From: Candidatus Gastranaerophilales bacterium
GTDB lineage: Bacteria; Cyanobacteriota; Vampirovibrionia; Gastranaerophilales; Gastranaerophilaceae
DNA length: 33,097 nt
Assembly (NCBI GenBank): GCA_944324245.1
Contig: CALUVO010000008.1
Coordinates: forward strand, 1 to 33,097
Direction of reading: 5' to 3'
In this document: in pieces, positions 1 to 9,200 of the stretch
How positions within the stretch are numbered: position 1 is the first letter of the stretch
How the letters are laid out: each line of letters begins with the position of its first letter
Made by a program: the position numbers and the translations under genes
The notes under the pieces: generated by a model
The model's input: only the letters and a program-made list of their open reading frames with translations
Database searches by the model: none
Told to the model about the DNA's origin: nothing

Positions 1-51
1 AGGCTGCTGTAAAAATTGCCTCAAAACACAACTGTTTCTAATCAAGGTTAC

Positions 52-86
52 AACAGGGGCGTGCCGCCCCCGTACCCCCTGCTGTT
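52..86. repeat. GC-rich nested palindrome
   Basis: AACAG (52-56) pairs with CTGTT (82-86), and nested inside GGGGC (56-60) pairs with GCCCC (66-70) around a 5-base loop. An alternative pairing is CAGGGG (54-59) with CCCCTG (76-81). It stands out as an almost pure G/C block in an AT-rich intergenic stretch, as dispersed intergenic repeats often do. No second copy was seen in this window, so repeat status is inference. Confidence 0.45.
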
Positions 87-187
87 TATTAAAAAACTTT
101 TTAATTTCATATAATAAATATTATCAATATATAAAATCTGTCATTGAATTATGTAACATATACAAGAGTGACTATGAAACTCTGCGG

Positions 188-214
188 ACAAAACAATCCA
201 GTGAATTGTTTTGT
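188..214. repeat. Perfect 10-bp inverted repeat
   Basis: ACAAAACAAT (188-197) and ATTGTTTTGT (205-214) are exact reverse complements around the 7-base loop CCAGTGA. No T-tract follows on either strand, so it is not a standard intrinsic terminator. It lies about 72 bases past the stop of the 95-residue minus-strand gene and could be a 3'-end stabilising hairpin of that mRNA or a protein-binding site. Confidence 0.5.
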
Positions 215-285
215 AAGAGGGGGCTTATTACAAATTTTCCCGGACAATTTTTTATATCTTTGACTCAGTGAACTATATGAAAAGT

Positions 286-573
286 TTACCAGATTACACG
301 AAAACCTTTAAACAGACCTTTCAAACCTTTTTCTTCATGTACGGGTACAATATTAGCGTCTTTTTGTATATCAGGATGAGGGTTGCTTTTGCTTTCGAGA
401 TTCATAATTTCTGTATTTGTGTAGTTGTTTCTCTCGAGAGTATCAAACGGCTGTGCTCCCTGTGTAGAATATATTCTCGAGTCTATTGCCGATTGAAAAT
501 TTACTGCACCTTCGGCAAATACTGTTGATGTGCTTAAAAGAATTGTGATTAGTAATAAAGTAATTTTTTTCAT
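286..573 (-). CDS. Small exported protein in the tpsB operon
   Basis: Product of 95 residues with an unmistakable signal peptide: MKK, then a hydrophobic Leu/Ile/Thr/Ser core and a probable cut after VFA near residue 20. The mature part of about 75 residues is polar, with no cysteine and no further membrane segment. It ends in a basic, aromatic-rich tail (GLKGLFKGFRVIW). It starts 30 bases after the tpsB stop on the same strand and has only a weak AGG upstream, so it is probably co-transcribed with, and perhaps translationally linked to, tpsB. I do not recognise the family. From context it may be an accessory periplasmic or surface factor of two-partner secretion, for example a chaperone or plug for the giant TpsA. 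That role is inferred from position only. Confidence 0.7.
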   Translation of the reverse strand: MKKITLLLITILLSTSTVFAEGAVNFQSAIDSRIYSTQGAQPFDTLERNNYTNTEIMNLESKSNPHPDIQKDANIVPVHEEKGLKGLFKGFRVIW

Positions 574-603
574 AGTTACAAACCTAAAGACCTCATAAAT
601 TTT

Positions 604-3051
604 TTAGAGATTTTCTTTTTTCTTCTTTTGTTTAGGATGTCTGCCTGCAACTACCTTGCCTATGTCAGGAGCGCAGGTAATATCAAAGTGGAATCTGCCG
701 AGTTTCTGGTCAACATCGTATTTGTTGTTAAGTCCGAATCCCCAGTAAAAACGTGCAGCAACATCTTTTCTTAAGTTTACTCTGAGTCCGAGGCCCCAGC
801 TCATTAAGAATTCTCCGCTGTCTACAGACTGACCGCCTTTGTACGGGAATACCATACCGTGATCCATAAATACGGCGCCTTTTATCATTTCTCTCGGGTA
901 AATGTATCCGAGTCTGTCTGATCCGATTGCTTTTGGCAGGAAGGGTAGAGGGGTTATTATTTCTGCACTGGCAAGATATCCGCTTTTTCCAAGAAGCAGA
1001 CCCTCAGAGTAGCCTCTGACAGTAGACATACCGCCTATCTGGAATTGCTCCATCCACGGGAGTCTGTCTTGAGGTGAATATTGTCCGGCAACTCTAAATT
1101 GACCGATGATTCCGTGTCCGAAATCGTGTAATCTCATAATGTTTCCTTCGTATTTGAAGAAATCTTCATCTCCGCCGAGTGCTTCAAATCCGACAGAACC
1201 GTAGTGACCGGTGTACCAGATACCTTTTTCCGTATCTTTTCTTGCTGTAAATCCCTGTGTCAAAGAGAAAGTGCCTAATGTAGGAAGTTTTACTCCGGAA
1301 ATATCAGTTGTTGAGCGTTTTATATTTGCAGATGTGTAGGAGCCGAGATTAAAATCAACTTTGTCTATTAACGGATGAGTAAGGTAAACACTGTAAATTT
1401 GAGAAGTACCGCCTATTCCGAAGTCTCTTAACGGCCCGTTTACAACGGATATGTTACCTGCAGAAACGGATGCACCGAGCCTTGTTCCGTATTTGTTTAA
1501 CGGGAAGTTGTAGTCAGCAAAACCAACACGATTTCCGCTTCCAAGGTATCCTCCTAAAGACATCCTGTCACGATGTCCGAACAGGCTGTCAGCAGTAATC
1601 ATACCGCCCCATCTCGTTGTGCCTATTGTCTGTCTGCCCTGATTGTCAACAAGAAAGGCAAGGTGGAACGGGAACGGGTCTTCTGTATTCAATGTTATAT
1701 CTGTCTGTCCGGGTTCTTCACCTGCAGAAAGACCGACTTTAAGCTTGACTGCATTGTTTTTATTGAATAATATAACGTCTTCTTCCAGTTCACCTACTTT
1801 TAATAAATCTCCCGGAGTAGGTGCTACACGGTTTTTGATATAACCTGTTTTTGTCCAGCGGTTGTCTTTTACTGTAACTTTGCCTACAGTTCCTTCAAAC
1901 AGATTGATTTTGAGTACTCCGTCAGATAAATCCTGAGGAGGCAGATATGCTTTTGATGTTGCGTAGTCGCCAAGAATATAGCATCTTGTTATTCCGTCCA
2001 CAACTTTTTTGATATCATCCAGTGTTACTGGTTGAGAAAGCAAAGGAGAGGCAAGTTTTTGAAGCTCTTCTTCTGAAAATACTCTTGAAGGGGTGAATTC
2101 TACTTTTGTAATTGTTGCACGCACCTGTGTATTGTCATTCGGGTCAGAGAGATTGTCCTCTACGATAACAGGCGGTCTGTCGGATTTTTTGTTGACACGA
2201 AGATTAAGCTTTTTCTCCTCTTTTGGTTGAGGATTCGCTGCATTTTGCAGTTCTTCATCTTCGTAGAACTTGTATTTTTGTTGAGCAGCTACTTCTTCTC
2301 TGTATTCTTGTTTTAACTTTTCTCCTGATTTAGGAATAGGCGGAATACCCGCAGCAGACTGTCTTGCTGATGTTGTATTTTCAGCTGTTTCTGCCTTATT
2401 TTGCTGCGGATATTCCTGCTTTTTAGCCGTAGGAGGCTGTTGATTAGAAGTTTGTTGTTTAGGAATTTTGTTTTCTTCTGCAGATTTTGATTTTTGTACT
2501 GCAGATACAGGAATTGGTGCAGTATTTTTTACCGGATTAGATACTGTTTTTTGAGTTTGTGTTATTGATTTTTTTTCTTGTGCTGCAGATATATTTGTTT
2601 TTACAGATGTCTTTTGTGCATTTGGAATAGGGGCTGCAGCGGCTGTTTGCTTGGTGCTCTGTGTGATTTTTAAATTGTTTTTTTGTACGGGATTGTTTTT
2701 AGCCGCAGAAGTTTTTGTCTGATGCGGAATCGGCGCAGATACTGTAGTATTGTTATTTAGAACATTATCAAAAACAGGGGCTTGAACAATTGCAGGAATC
2801 GGAGCAGCTCCGGAAATATGAGGCGCAGCAGATTTTTCTACATGAGACGCAGTGGCAATATTTCTTTTATAAATCTGTGAACTTCCGTTTGTTTTGGAAT
2901 TGCAAACCGCATCAATAGCCTGTGCAAAAGCACCGGTTAACGGTAAAGGAGCGGAGTTTGTTTTGTTTTGGGAATATTCTGTATTTTCCGCTGCTATGGT
3001 AAAGTTTTGACTTAATAAGCACAGGCTTATTAAGAATATTAATTTTTTCAT
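604..3051 (-). CDS. TpsB two-partner secretion outer-membrane transporter (FhaC/ShlB family)
   Basis: TpsB proteins are 16-stranded outer-membrane barrels that export a TpsA partner; the partner here is the giant divergent gene. The chosen ATG gives 815 residues beginning MKKLIFLIS, a clean signal peptide. A TTG at 3063 in frame adds four residues, but its AGGA lies one base away, too close to use. Residues about 35-300 are a low-complexity Ala/Pro/Gln/Lys/Thr-rich stretch with recurrent AAPIP, SAPIP and GIPPIP motifs. A POTRA domain follows (about 308-390), then the barrel (about 400-815). The conserved loop-6 motif VRGY is near residue 677. The protein ends in a charged KQKKKK tail after the last strand, odd for a barrel, whose C-terminus is usually aromatic. 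Typical TpsB proteins are about 550-600 residues; the excess is the Pro/Ala-rich extension. The 95-residue exported protein follows in the same operon. Confidence 0.9.
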   Translation of the reverse strand: MKKLIFLISLCLLSQNFTIAAENTEYSQNKTNSAPLPLTGAFAQAIDAVCNSKTNGSSQIYKRNIATASHVEKSAAPHISGAAPIPAIVQAPVFDNVLNNNTTVSAPIPHQTKTSAAKNNPVQKNNLKITQSTKQTAAAAPIPNAQKTSVKTNISAAQEKKSITQTQKTVSNPVKNTAPIPVSAVQKSKSAEENKIPKQQTSNQQPPTAKKQEYPQQNKAETAENTTSARQSAAGIPPIPKSGEKLKQEYREEVAAQQKYKFYEDEELQNAANPQPKEEKKLNLRVNKKSDRPPVIVEDNLSDPNDNTQVRATITKVEFTPSRVFSEEELQKLASPLLSQPVTLDDIKKVVDGITRCYILGDYATSKAYLPPQDLSDGVLKINLFEGTVGKVTVKDNRWTKTGYIKNRVAPTPGDLLKVGELEEDVILFNKNNAVKLKVGLSAGEEPGQTDITLNTEDPFPFHLAFLVDNQGRQTIGTTRWGGMITADSLFGHRDRMSLGGYLGSGNRVGFADYNFPLNKYGTRLGASVSAGNISVVNGPLRDFGIGGTSQIYSVYLTHPLIDKVDFNLGSYTSANIKRSTTDISGVKLPTLGTFSLTQGFTARKDTEKGIWYTGHYGSVGFEALGGDEDFFKYEGNIMRLHDFGHGIIGQFRVAGQYSPQDRLPWMEQFQIGGMSTVRGYSEGLLLGKSGYLASAEIITPLPFLPKAIGSDRLGYIYPREMIKGAVFMDHGMVFPYKGGQSVDSGEFLMSWGLGLRVNLRKDVAARFYWGFGLNNKYDVDQKLGRFHFDITCAPDIGKVVAGRHPKQKKKKENL

Positions 3052-3067
3052 TCTAATCAACAATTCC

Positions 3068-3098
3068 TACAAGTAATATAAATCATATATTACTTGTA
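3068..3098. promoter_or_regulatory. 13-bp perfect inverted repeat, candidate operator
   Basis: TACAAGTAATATA (3068-3080) and TATATTACTTGTA (3086-3098) are exact reverse complements separated by five bases. An extra half-site ACAAGT lies at 3103-3108. The centre, position 3083, coincides with the predicted tpsB -10 box, which fits a repressor operator. If a longer transcript is made, the dyad would instead form an RNA hairpin directly abutting the tpsB ribosome binding site. Confidence 0.6.
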
Positions 3099-3111
3099 AT
3101 TCACAAGTCAA
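3082..3111 (-). promoter_or_regulatory. Candidate sigma70 promoter for tpsB
   Basis: On the minus strand a -35 TTGACT (plus 3106-3111) and a -10 TATGAT (plus 3082-3087) are 18 bases apart; each matches five of six consensus bases. Transcription would start near 3075, just ahead of the AGGA at 3065-3068. The -10 box sits inside a 13-bp perfect dyad (3068-3098), so a protein bound to that dyad would block the promoter. Confidence 0.6.
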
Positions 3112-3124
3112 CAAATCGGGTCAT

Positions 3125-3173
3125 AAAACTTTATAATTATGATAAAGTTTTTAACAAAATACTCTATTTTGTT
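3125..3173. promoter_or_regulatory. Two further inverted repeats in the divergent tps control region
   Basis: The first has 10-bp arms (3125-3134 and 3142-3151, core AAACTTTAT / ATAAAGTTT, 7-base spacer). The second has 9-bp arms (AACAAAATA 3153-3161 and TATTTTGTT 3165-3173, 3-base spacer) and abuts the predicted -35 of tpsA. Three perfect dyads in about 105 bases between divergent genes suggest coordinated control. The arms are not the same sequence, so they need not bind the same protein. Confidence 0.45.
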
Positions 3174-3200
3174 TACTGCACGTATTGATTAAGGTATTAT
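3172..3200 (+). promoter_or_regulatory. Candidate promoter for the TpsA gene
   Basis: TTTACT (3172-3177) and TATTAT (3195-3200) are 17 bases apart; an alternative -10 TATAAT overlaps at 3198-3203. The start of transcription would be near 3207, giving a very short leader before GGAG at 3210-3213. The -35 overlaps the end of the inverted repeat at 3153-3173. Confidence 0.5.
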
Positions 3201-3220
3201 AATAGTATTGGAGAAGACGG

Positions 3221-6200
3221 TTGGGATTATGTATGCCACAAAATAAAAAAAGCCTGAATAATATAGACTTTTTGAAGCTTTTCAAAAAGTCGCTTGCTGC
3301 GTCTTTGACCGTTTTTATTTTTGGTATCCAGACTTCTTATGCTACAAATATTAATGCAGGGCCGGGTTATAATACTAATGTAAGTACTGATGGTAATACA
3401 ACCAATATTACAGGCGGTTTGATAAACGGTAATACAGGATTTCATCATTTTACGGATTTTGACCTTTCAAGAGGAGATATTGCAAACCTGATATTTGCTC
3501 AGGGTGCAGACAGATACGTAAACCTTGTTGATAACAGAGTAAGTATCTACGGTATATTCAATTCTCTAAAAGGGGGAAATATCGGCGGAGATGTGATTTT
3601 TGTATCACCTATGGGTATGATTGTAGGCGCTTCGGGTATTATGAATGTTGGCAGCCTGCAGACTATTACGCCGGCACAGGGTACTTACAATTCTCTGCTC
3701 GGACTCGGTCAGGGTATTACTTATGACAACATCAGCGGTTTATCATCAGAAGGTTCTACTGCCAGTGTGAGCATTCAGGGCAAAATTTTTGCAGCAGACA
3801 AAATTGATTTGTCTGCCGGCAGTAATGTTATGCTCGGGGCTGATTCCGCGCTGGTTACGGGATTTAACGAAGACGGCTTTAACAAAACCAAACTTCCTGA
3901 TGTTGATATGTCAGAAATTGTAAATGATGAAGGTGTTGTAAATGCAGAGTTTATTTCTGACGCTGGCGGTGATGTAAAGCTTTATGCAAACAATATTAAT
4001 GCTTCAGGCGGTTTGATTCAATCCTCTGGAGATGTGAATCTTGACGCAAGAGACGGAACAATTACTGTGGGTTCTAAAGTTATGTCTGCTCAAGATGTTA
4101 ATATCGGCGCAAATTCAGCTGCCACGACAAGAAGAGTTACCCTGAATAATGATATAACAGCAGCAGGCAACGTAAATATTACTATTGATCGTGATGTAAC
4201 ACAGAATGAATCTGCTAACATAACAGCATCTAATGTTAATTATTCAGCGAGTACTTTAACGGTAGACGGCGATATTAATTCGAAAAACGGTGTTACTATT
4301 TCCTCTACTGAATTTGTGCAGGGTGATAATTCTGAAATTTTAAATACTGAATCAGGAAATATATCAGTTTCGGCAAGTACAGATATAGAATCAAATAAAA
4401 TTACAAATCAGGCGCAAGATGGTACAGTAAGCCTGTCAGGCAGAGATATAACCTTAAAAGACTCTGTTACATCGGCAAATACTATTAATGTTTCAGCACA
4501 GGGTGATATTACACAGACAGATGATACTTTTAATGCTTTTGATGCAGGCAATGATTTGAATATAACAGCAGACTATAATGTCGGTTCATCAAATCAGGCT
4601 TTAAATGTAAATGTTGCTAATAATGTAAATGTATTAGGCGCAAATTCTGACATCTATTTAAAAAGCAATGATTCAGATTTAAATATTGCAACTATTTCAA
4701 ATGCAAATAATGTTAATCTTGACGGATCCAAAAAAGTAAATATTTCGCAATCCGTTGATGCTATGGAATCAGTGAATATTAATTCTCAGGAAGGTTTTAG
4801 TCAGACAGCTGATTCTTCAATAAATATAATGGGTGATTCCGGTAATGTTACTATCACAAATACCGGCAGCGGAGATGTTGATGTAAATAATATTTCAAAT
4901 TTTGGCGGCAATGTTGTTATCAACAACGATTCTTCATCTGCTCCGACTCCGGGAAATGTCAATATTAACGGTAATATTCAGGCTGATACAGGCTATGTGG
5001 ATATAGATTCAAGCGGAGGATATTCACAATCCGGTACTATTAATGCTTACGGTACAGATGGTTCGGGTGCATCTGTTTCTATTGATGCACAGGGTGATGT
5101 AAATGCAGGACAGATTACCGGACAGGAAAATATAGCTATAAACGGAAATAATGTAACGCTTTCCGAAACAATAACTTCAGATCAAGGCGGTGTTACCGTT
5201 GATGCACAGGGCGATGTAAATACAGGCGAAATTACAGCTCAAGATGATATAAGCATAAGCGGCAACAATGTACAATTTTCAGACCTTATATCTTCACAGC
5301 AGGGCGGTATCAATGTAGATGCACAGGAAAATATTTCTCAAACAGGTTCTGACAAGACACTGGAGGCATCAGGAGATATTACTCTGAATGCAGGCGGTGA
5401 TGTAGGCTCTAAGGAACAAACTGTTGTTGTATCTACAGAAAAGGGAAGTGTTAAAGTCGATGCTGCAGGCGGAGTTAATGTAACAGGGCAGGATACAAAT
5501 ATTGAATTGGGCAACATAACAGCTGGTACGGACTACAATATTATTACAACCGGTGAAGGCGAGCTTATATTTAATAAAGATTTGTCTGATGTAGAAGGTG
5601 ATTTAACTTTTATTACTGACAAAGACCTTAATATTGACAGTCAGATTACAGCAACCGGAGATGTTTCACTTACATCAAATCAGGGTGATATAATTTTAAA
5701 TTCTATAATTTCTTCAACGGAAGAAAGCGTTAATCTTATGGCAGAAGGCGCAATATATCACGAAGACGGATATTCTGATACTTCGATAAGTGCACAGAAA
5801 GACATAAACCTGACAGCAAACAGCGGTGATATCGGTACTTTTTCAGGTACTGATGTTTCGCAGGCAATAAATCTTAAAGCAGGAGGCACAGTTAATGCAG
5901 AAGGCGCTAATGTTGCTCTGGAAAGCTCTGATTCATTGAAGGTCGGCAATATTAATTCTTCCAAAGAAAATCCTCAAACTCTTGTAAGCATAAAAACAAC
6001 AGGCGCAGATAACGGAAATATTGATATAGCCGGTGTGATAAAAGGGTCTGATATCAGTATTGATGCTGCACAAAATATTACACAGAGTACTCTCGGGCAA
6101 AGCATTACTGCTTCAGGTGATTTGTCTTTAATTTCTCAAACCGGCAGCATCGGCGAGACTGATAATGCAATCAATTTTTCTGCTGAAAATGTATCGGCAA

Positions 6201-9200
6201 GCGCCAATAGCGGTTCTGTTGTTTTAAAAGGTATTGATACAGATATAAAAACTTCTCAGATAAGTGCAAAAGATAATATTGATTTGTCTACGGAAAACAC
6301 AGGTGCAGATCCTGAGAAAGGTAAGATTATTATAGAAAATGACCTTACGACTCAAGACGGTTATATTTCTTTAAATTCAGCTAAAAATCTGGAAATTAAC
6401 AACAACATAAGTGCCGGTCAATCAGTTACTCTCGGTGCACAGGAAGGTATTACACAGAAAGAAAACACAACTGTTACAAGCGGTACATCTGCTTCGGCGC
6501 AAGACGGCAGCGGGAATATCCTTATTACAAACGAAACATCCGGTGATATTTCTTTGCAAAATGTCACTGCTAATAAAGGCAATATCAGTGTTGTGAATAA
6601 TGCTGCAGGCAGTGATATAATACTAAATTCAGTATTAAATTCAACATCATCGGATGTTATTTTAAATTCGGAAGGAAATATTCTTCAGTCCGAAGCAGCA
6701 GACACCGCTTCAATCACTGCAGCAGGTGATATTATTTTAAATGCTGTTAATGCAGGTGCTTACGATAACAAAATAATGGTTAACGCAGATGGTTCTTTGT
6801 ATTCAACATCAGACAATTTGTTTGTTCAGGATACCGAAGGGGATTTGACTCTCGGGGTGCTGAACATAGGCCAAAGCGCTGATATAACAGCAAACGGAAA
6901 CATACTGCAGGATTTGCAGGACAGAGATGCAATTGTTTCATCAGGAAATATTAATATTAATACGACCGGCAGTATTGGTTCTATCGATAATTCACTCGCA
7001 TTAAATATTACGGGTGACGGCAGACTGAATGCACAGGCCTCAGATATTTATTTAGGCGGTACAAGTGTTTCAACAGGACAGATTAATGCTGCAAACGACT
7101 TAAATATAAATACAGTGGATAAAAACGGTTCCGTGACTATCGCTGATAATATGACAGCAGGTGGAAATATTGATATATCATCAGGCGGCGGGGTTTCTCA
7201 TACCGGAGGCATTATCACAAGAGACGACCGGAATTCTGGTCATATAAATATAGGTGCAACAAACGGAGATATATCTCTGGGTAATGTTGTTAACAATAAC
7301 GGTGAAATTAATATAACCGCTACTGAAAATGCGGCTGATGTTGTATTAAATGATGTAATTCAATCTGCAGGCGGCGATATAAATATTTCAACAGTGGGAA
7401 ATATCGTACAAAACGGTTCAAATCCTTCTGTTTCAACTGACAGCAATATAACTTTTGTTACACAGACAGGCTCTGTAGGCTCAGGTGAAAACAAACTTGT
7501 TGTTGAATCAACAGGCGGCAGTGTTTCTGCTGATTCAGGCGAATCTGTTTATTTAACAGGACAGGATACAAATATCAATGCTTCTGACATTACTGCCGGA
7601 AATGATATTGACTTGACGGTTACAGGTACGGGAAATATAAATATAGACAGTGCTCTGACAGCTGATAACGGCTATATAAGCCTTGTTACGGATAACGGAA
7701 TAGTTATAGACAATCTTATTTCAGCATCAGAAGGAGTAAATCTAAATGCTCAGGGCGGTTCTATCATCCAGAATTCAGCTCTTGATAAAGCCATTAATGC
7801 CGGTACTGATATAACACTCTCTGCAGACGGGGATATCGGTTCTGACGGAACAAATCTTTCTTTGAACGCGGCAGGCAGTGTTGCTGCTGACGGGCAGAAT
7901 GTGTATTTAACAAGCCCTGATGCCGATTTAAATATTGCTTCTGTTACTTCTGACGGTGTCGTAAACTTAAAAACCGATAATGCTGGAAATGTAAATCTCG
8001 GCGGATTGGTAACAGGTACTGATGTTACTATTAATGCTGCCGACGGCGTTTATCAAACAGGCACGGATAAAACGATTGACGCCTCAGGCGATTTATCTTT
8101 GATTGCCGGCAAGGAAAGTGTCGGACAGCAGGGGCAGGCTATCAATTTCTCTGCAAATTCAGTTTCTGCAGAGGCAGCAAAATCCGTTGTTCTGTTAGGT
8201 GAAGATACTGATATAAATACCTCTTCCATTAAAGCAACAGAAAATATTGATTTGACAACCAGAGTTACCGACCCTGATTCTGACAAGGGTGTAATTACCG
8301 TATCAAATGAGCTTAATACAACAAACGGATATATAAAACTTGATTCTGCTAAAGCTCTTAATATTAATGAAAATATAAGCGCAGGCCAGCATATTACTCT
8401 TAATGCAAACGGTGGTATTGTCCAGGGCTCAGGCACTTCTATTACAAGCGGAACTTCTGCAGTGGCACAAAACGGTGATATCAATATTTCTAACTCCGGC
8501 AGCGGCAAAATTGAACTTACACAGGTATCCTCCTCTAAAGGCGGAATTAATATTTCAAATAACGTTGAAAGCGGTGATAACGCAGATATAGTACTCGGAG
8601 ATATTACATCCGCTGACGGTGCTGTTACAATTACAAATTCGGCTGCTGATAATGACGTTATTCTGAATTCTCTTGTGCAATCAACCGGAAATAATGCAGG
8701 CATTTCAATTACGTCTAACGGAGCTGTTATTCAGTCTCATGACAATCTTGCACTCAATACAACGGGGAATATAATTCTTGATACGGTAACAGGTGCTGGT
8801 TCTGCAACTCAAGCCTTAAAACTCGGCGCAGACGGTACACTTACAGCAGGCGGCAATGAAATTTATATAACAAGTCCTGAAAAATCTTTGAATATAGCAG
8901 GAATAACTTCAACAGGTACAGTAAATCTGGATACATTAAGCGGCAGCGCAAATATAAATATTCAAGGCGGAATCACTGGCGGTGATATAAACCTCACATC
9001 CGGAAGCGGAATATATCAGACAATAGACGGCCAGTCGATTACTGCAGACGGTAATTTGACACTTACAGCACAAAACGGAAGTATAGGACAAAAAGATAAA
9101 GCGCTGACATTTAAGGCTGATAAAGTTACTGCACAGGCTGCAGGCGGATCTGTTGTATTAAACGGTATTGACACGGATATTAATACAGGCTCTATTATTG

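Larger units (their letters stand above)
1..285. other. Non-coding left edge with inverted repeats
   Basis: I see no credible gene here. The stretch lies downstream of the minus-strand tps operon. It is AT-rich apart from one GC-rich palindrome near position 55-80. Another perfect inverted repeat lies at 188-214. A short A/T-only dyad (about 88-105) could on the minus strand act as a weak terminator for the operon ending at 286, but it lacks a GC stem, so this is uncertain. Whatever lies left of position 1 is not visible. Confidence 0.5.

Noticed and set aside
268-528. Plus-strand frame of 86 codons at the left end
   Set aside because: It overlaps the signal-peptide gene on the other strand; the product is Cys/Tyr/Phe-rich and non-protein-like, and there is no ribosome binding site.
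8053-8703. Long open frame on the minus strand opposite the adhesin (216 codons)
   Set aside because: Its frame is open only because the sense strand is made of repeated Asp/Asn/Gly/Thr codons; the predicted product is low-complexity Pro/Ser/Leu/Val and there is no start context. The same applies to 9673-10329, 14590-15027 and others.
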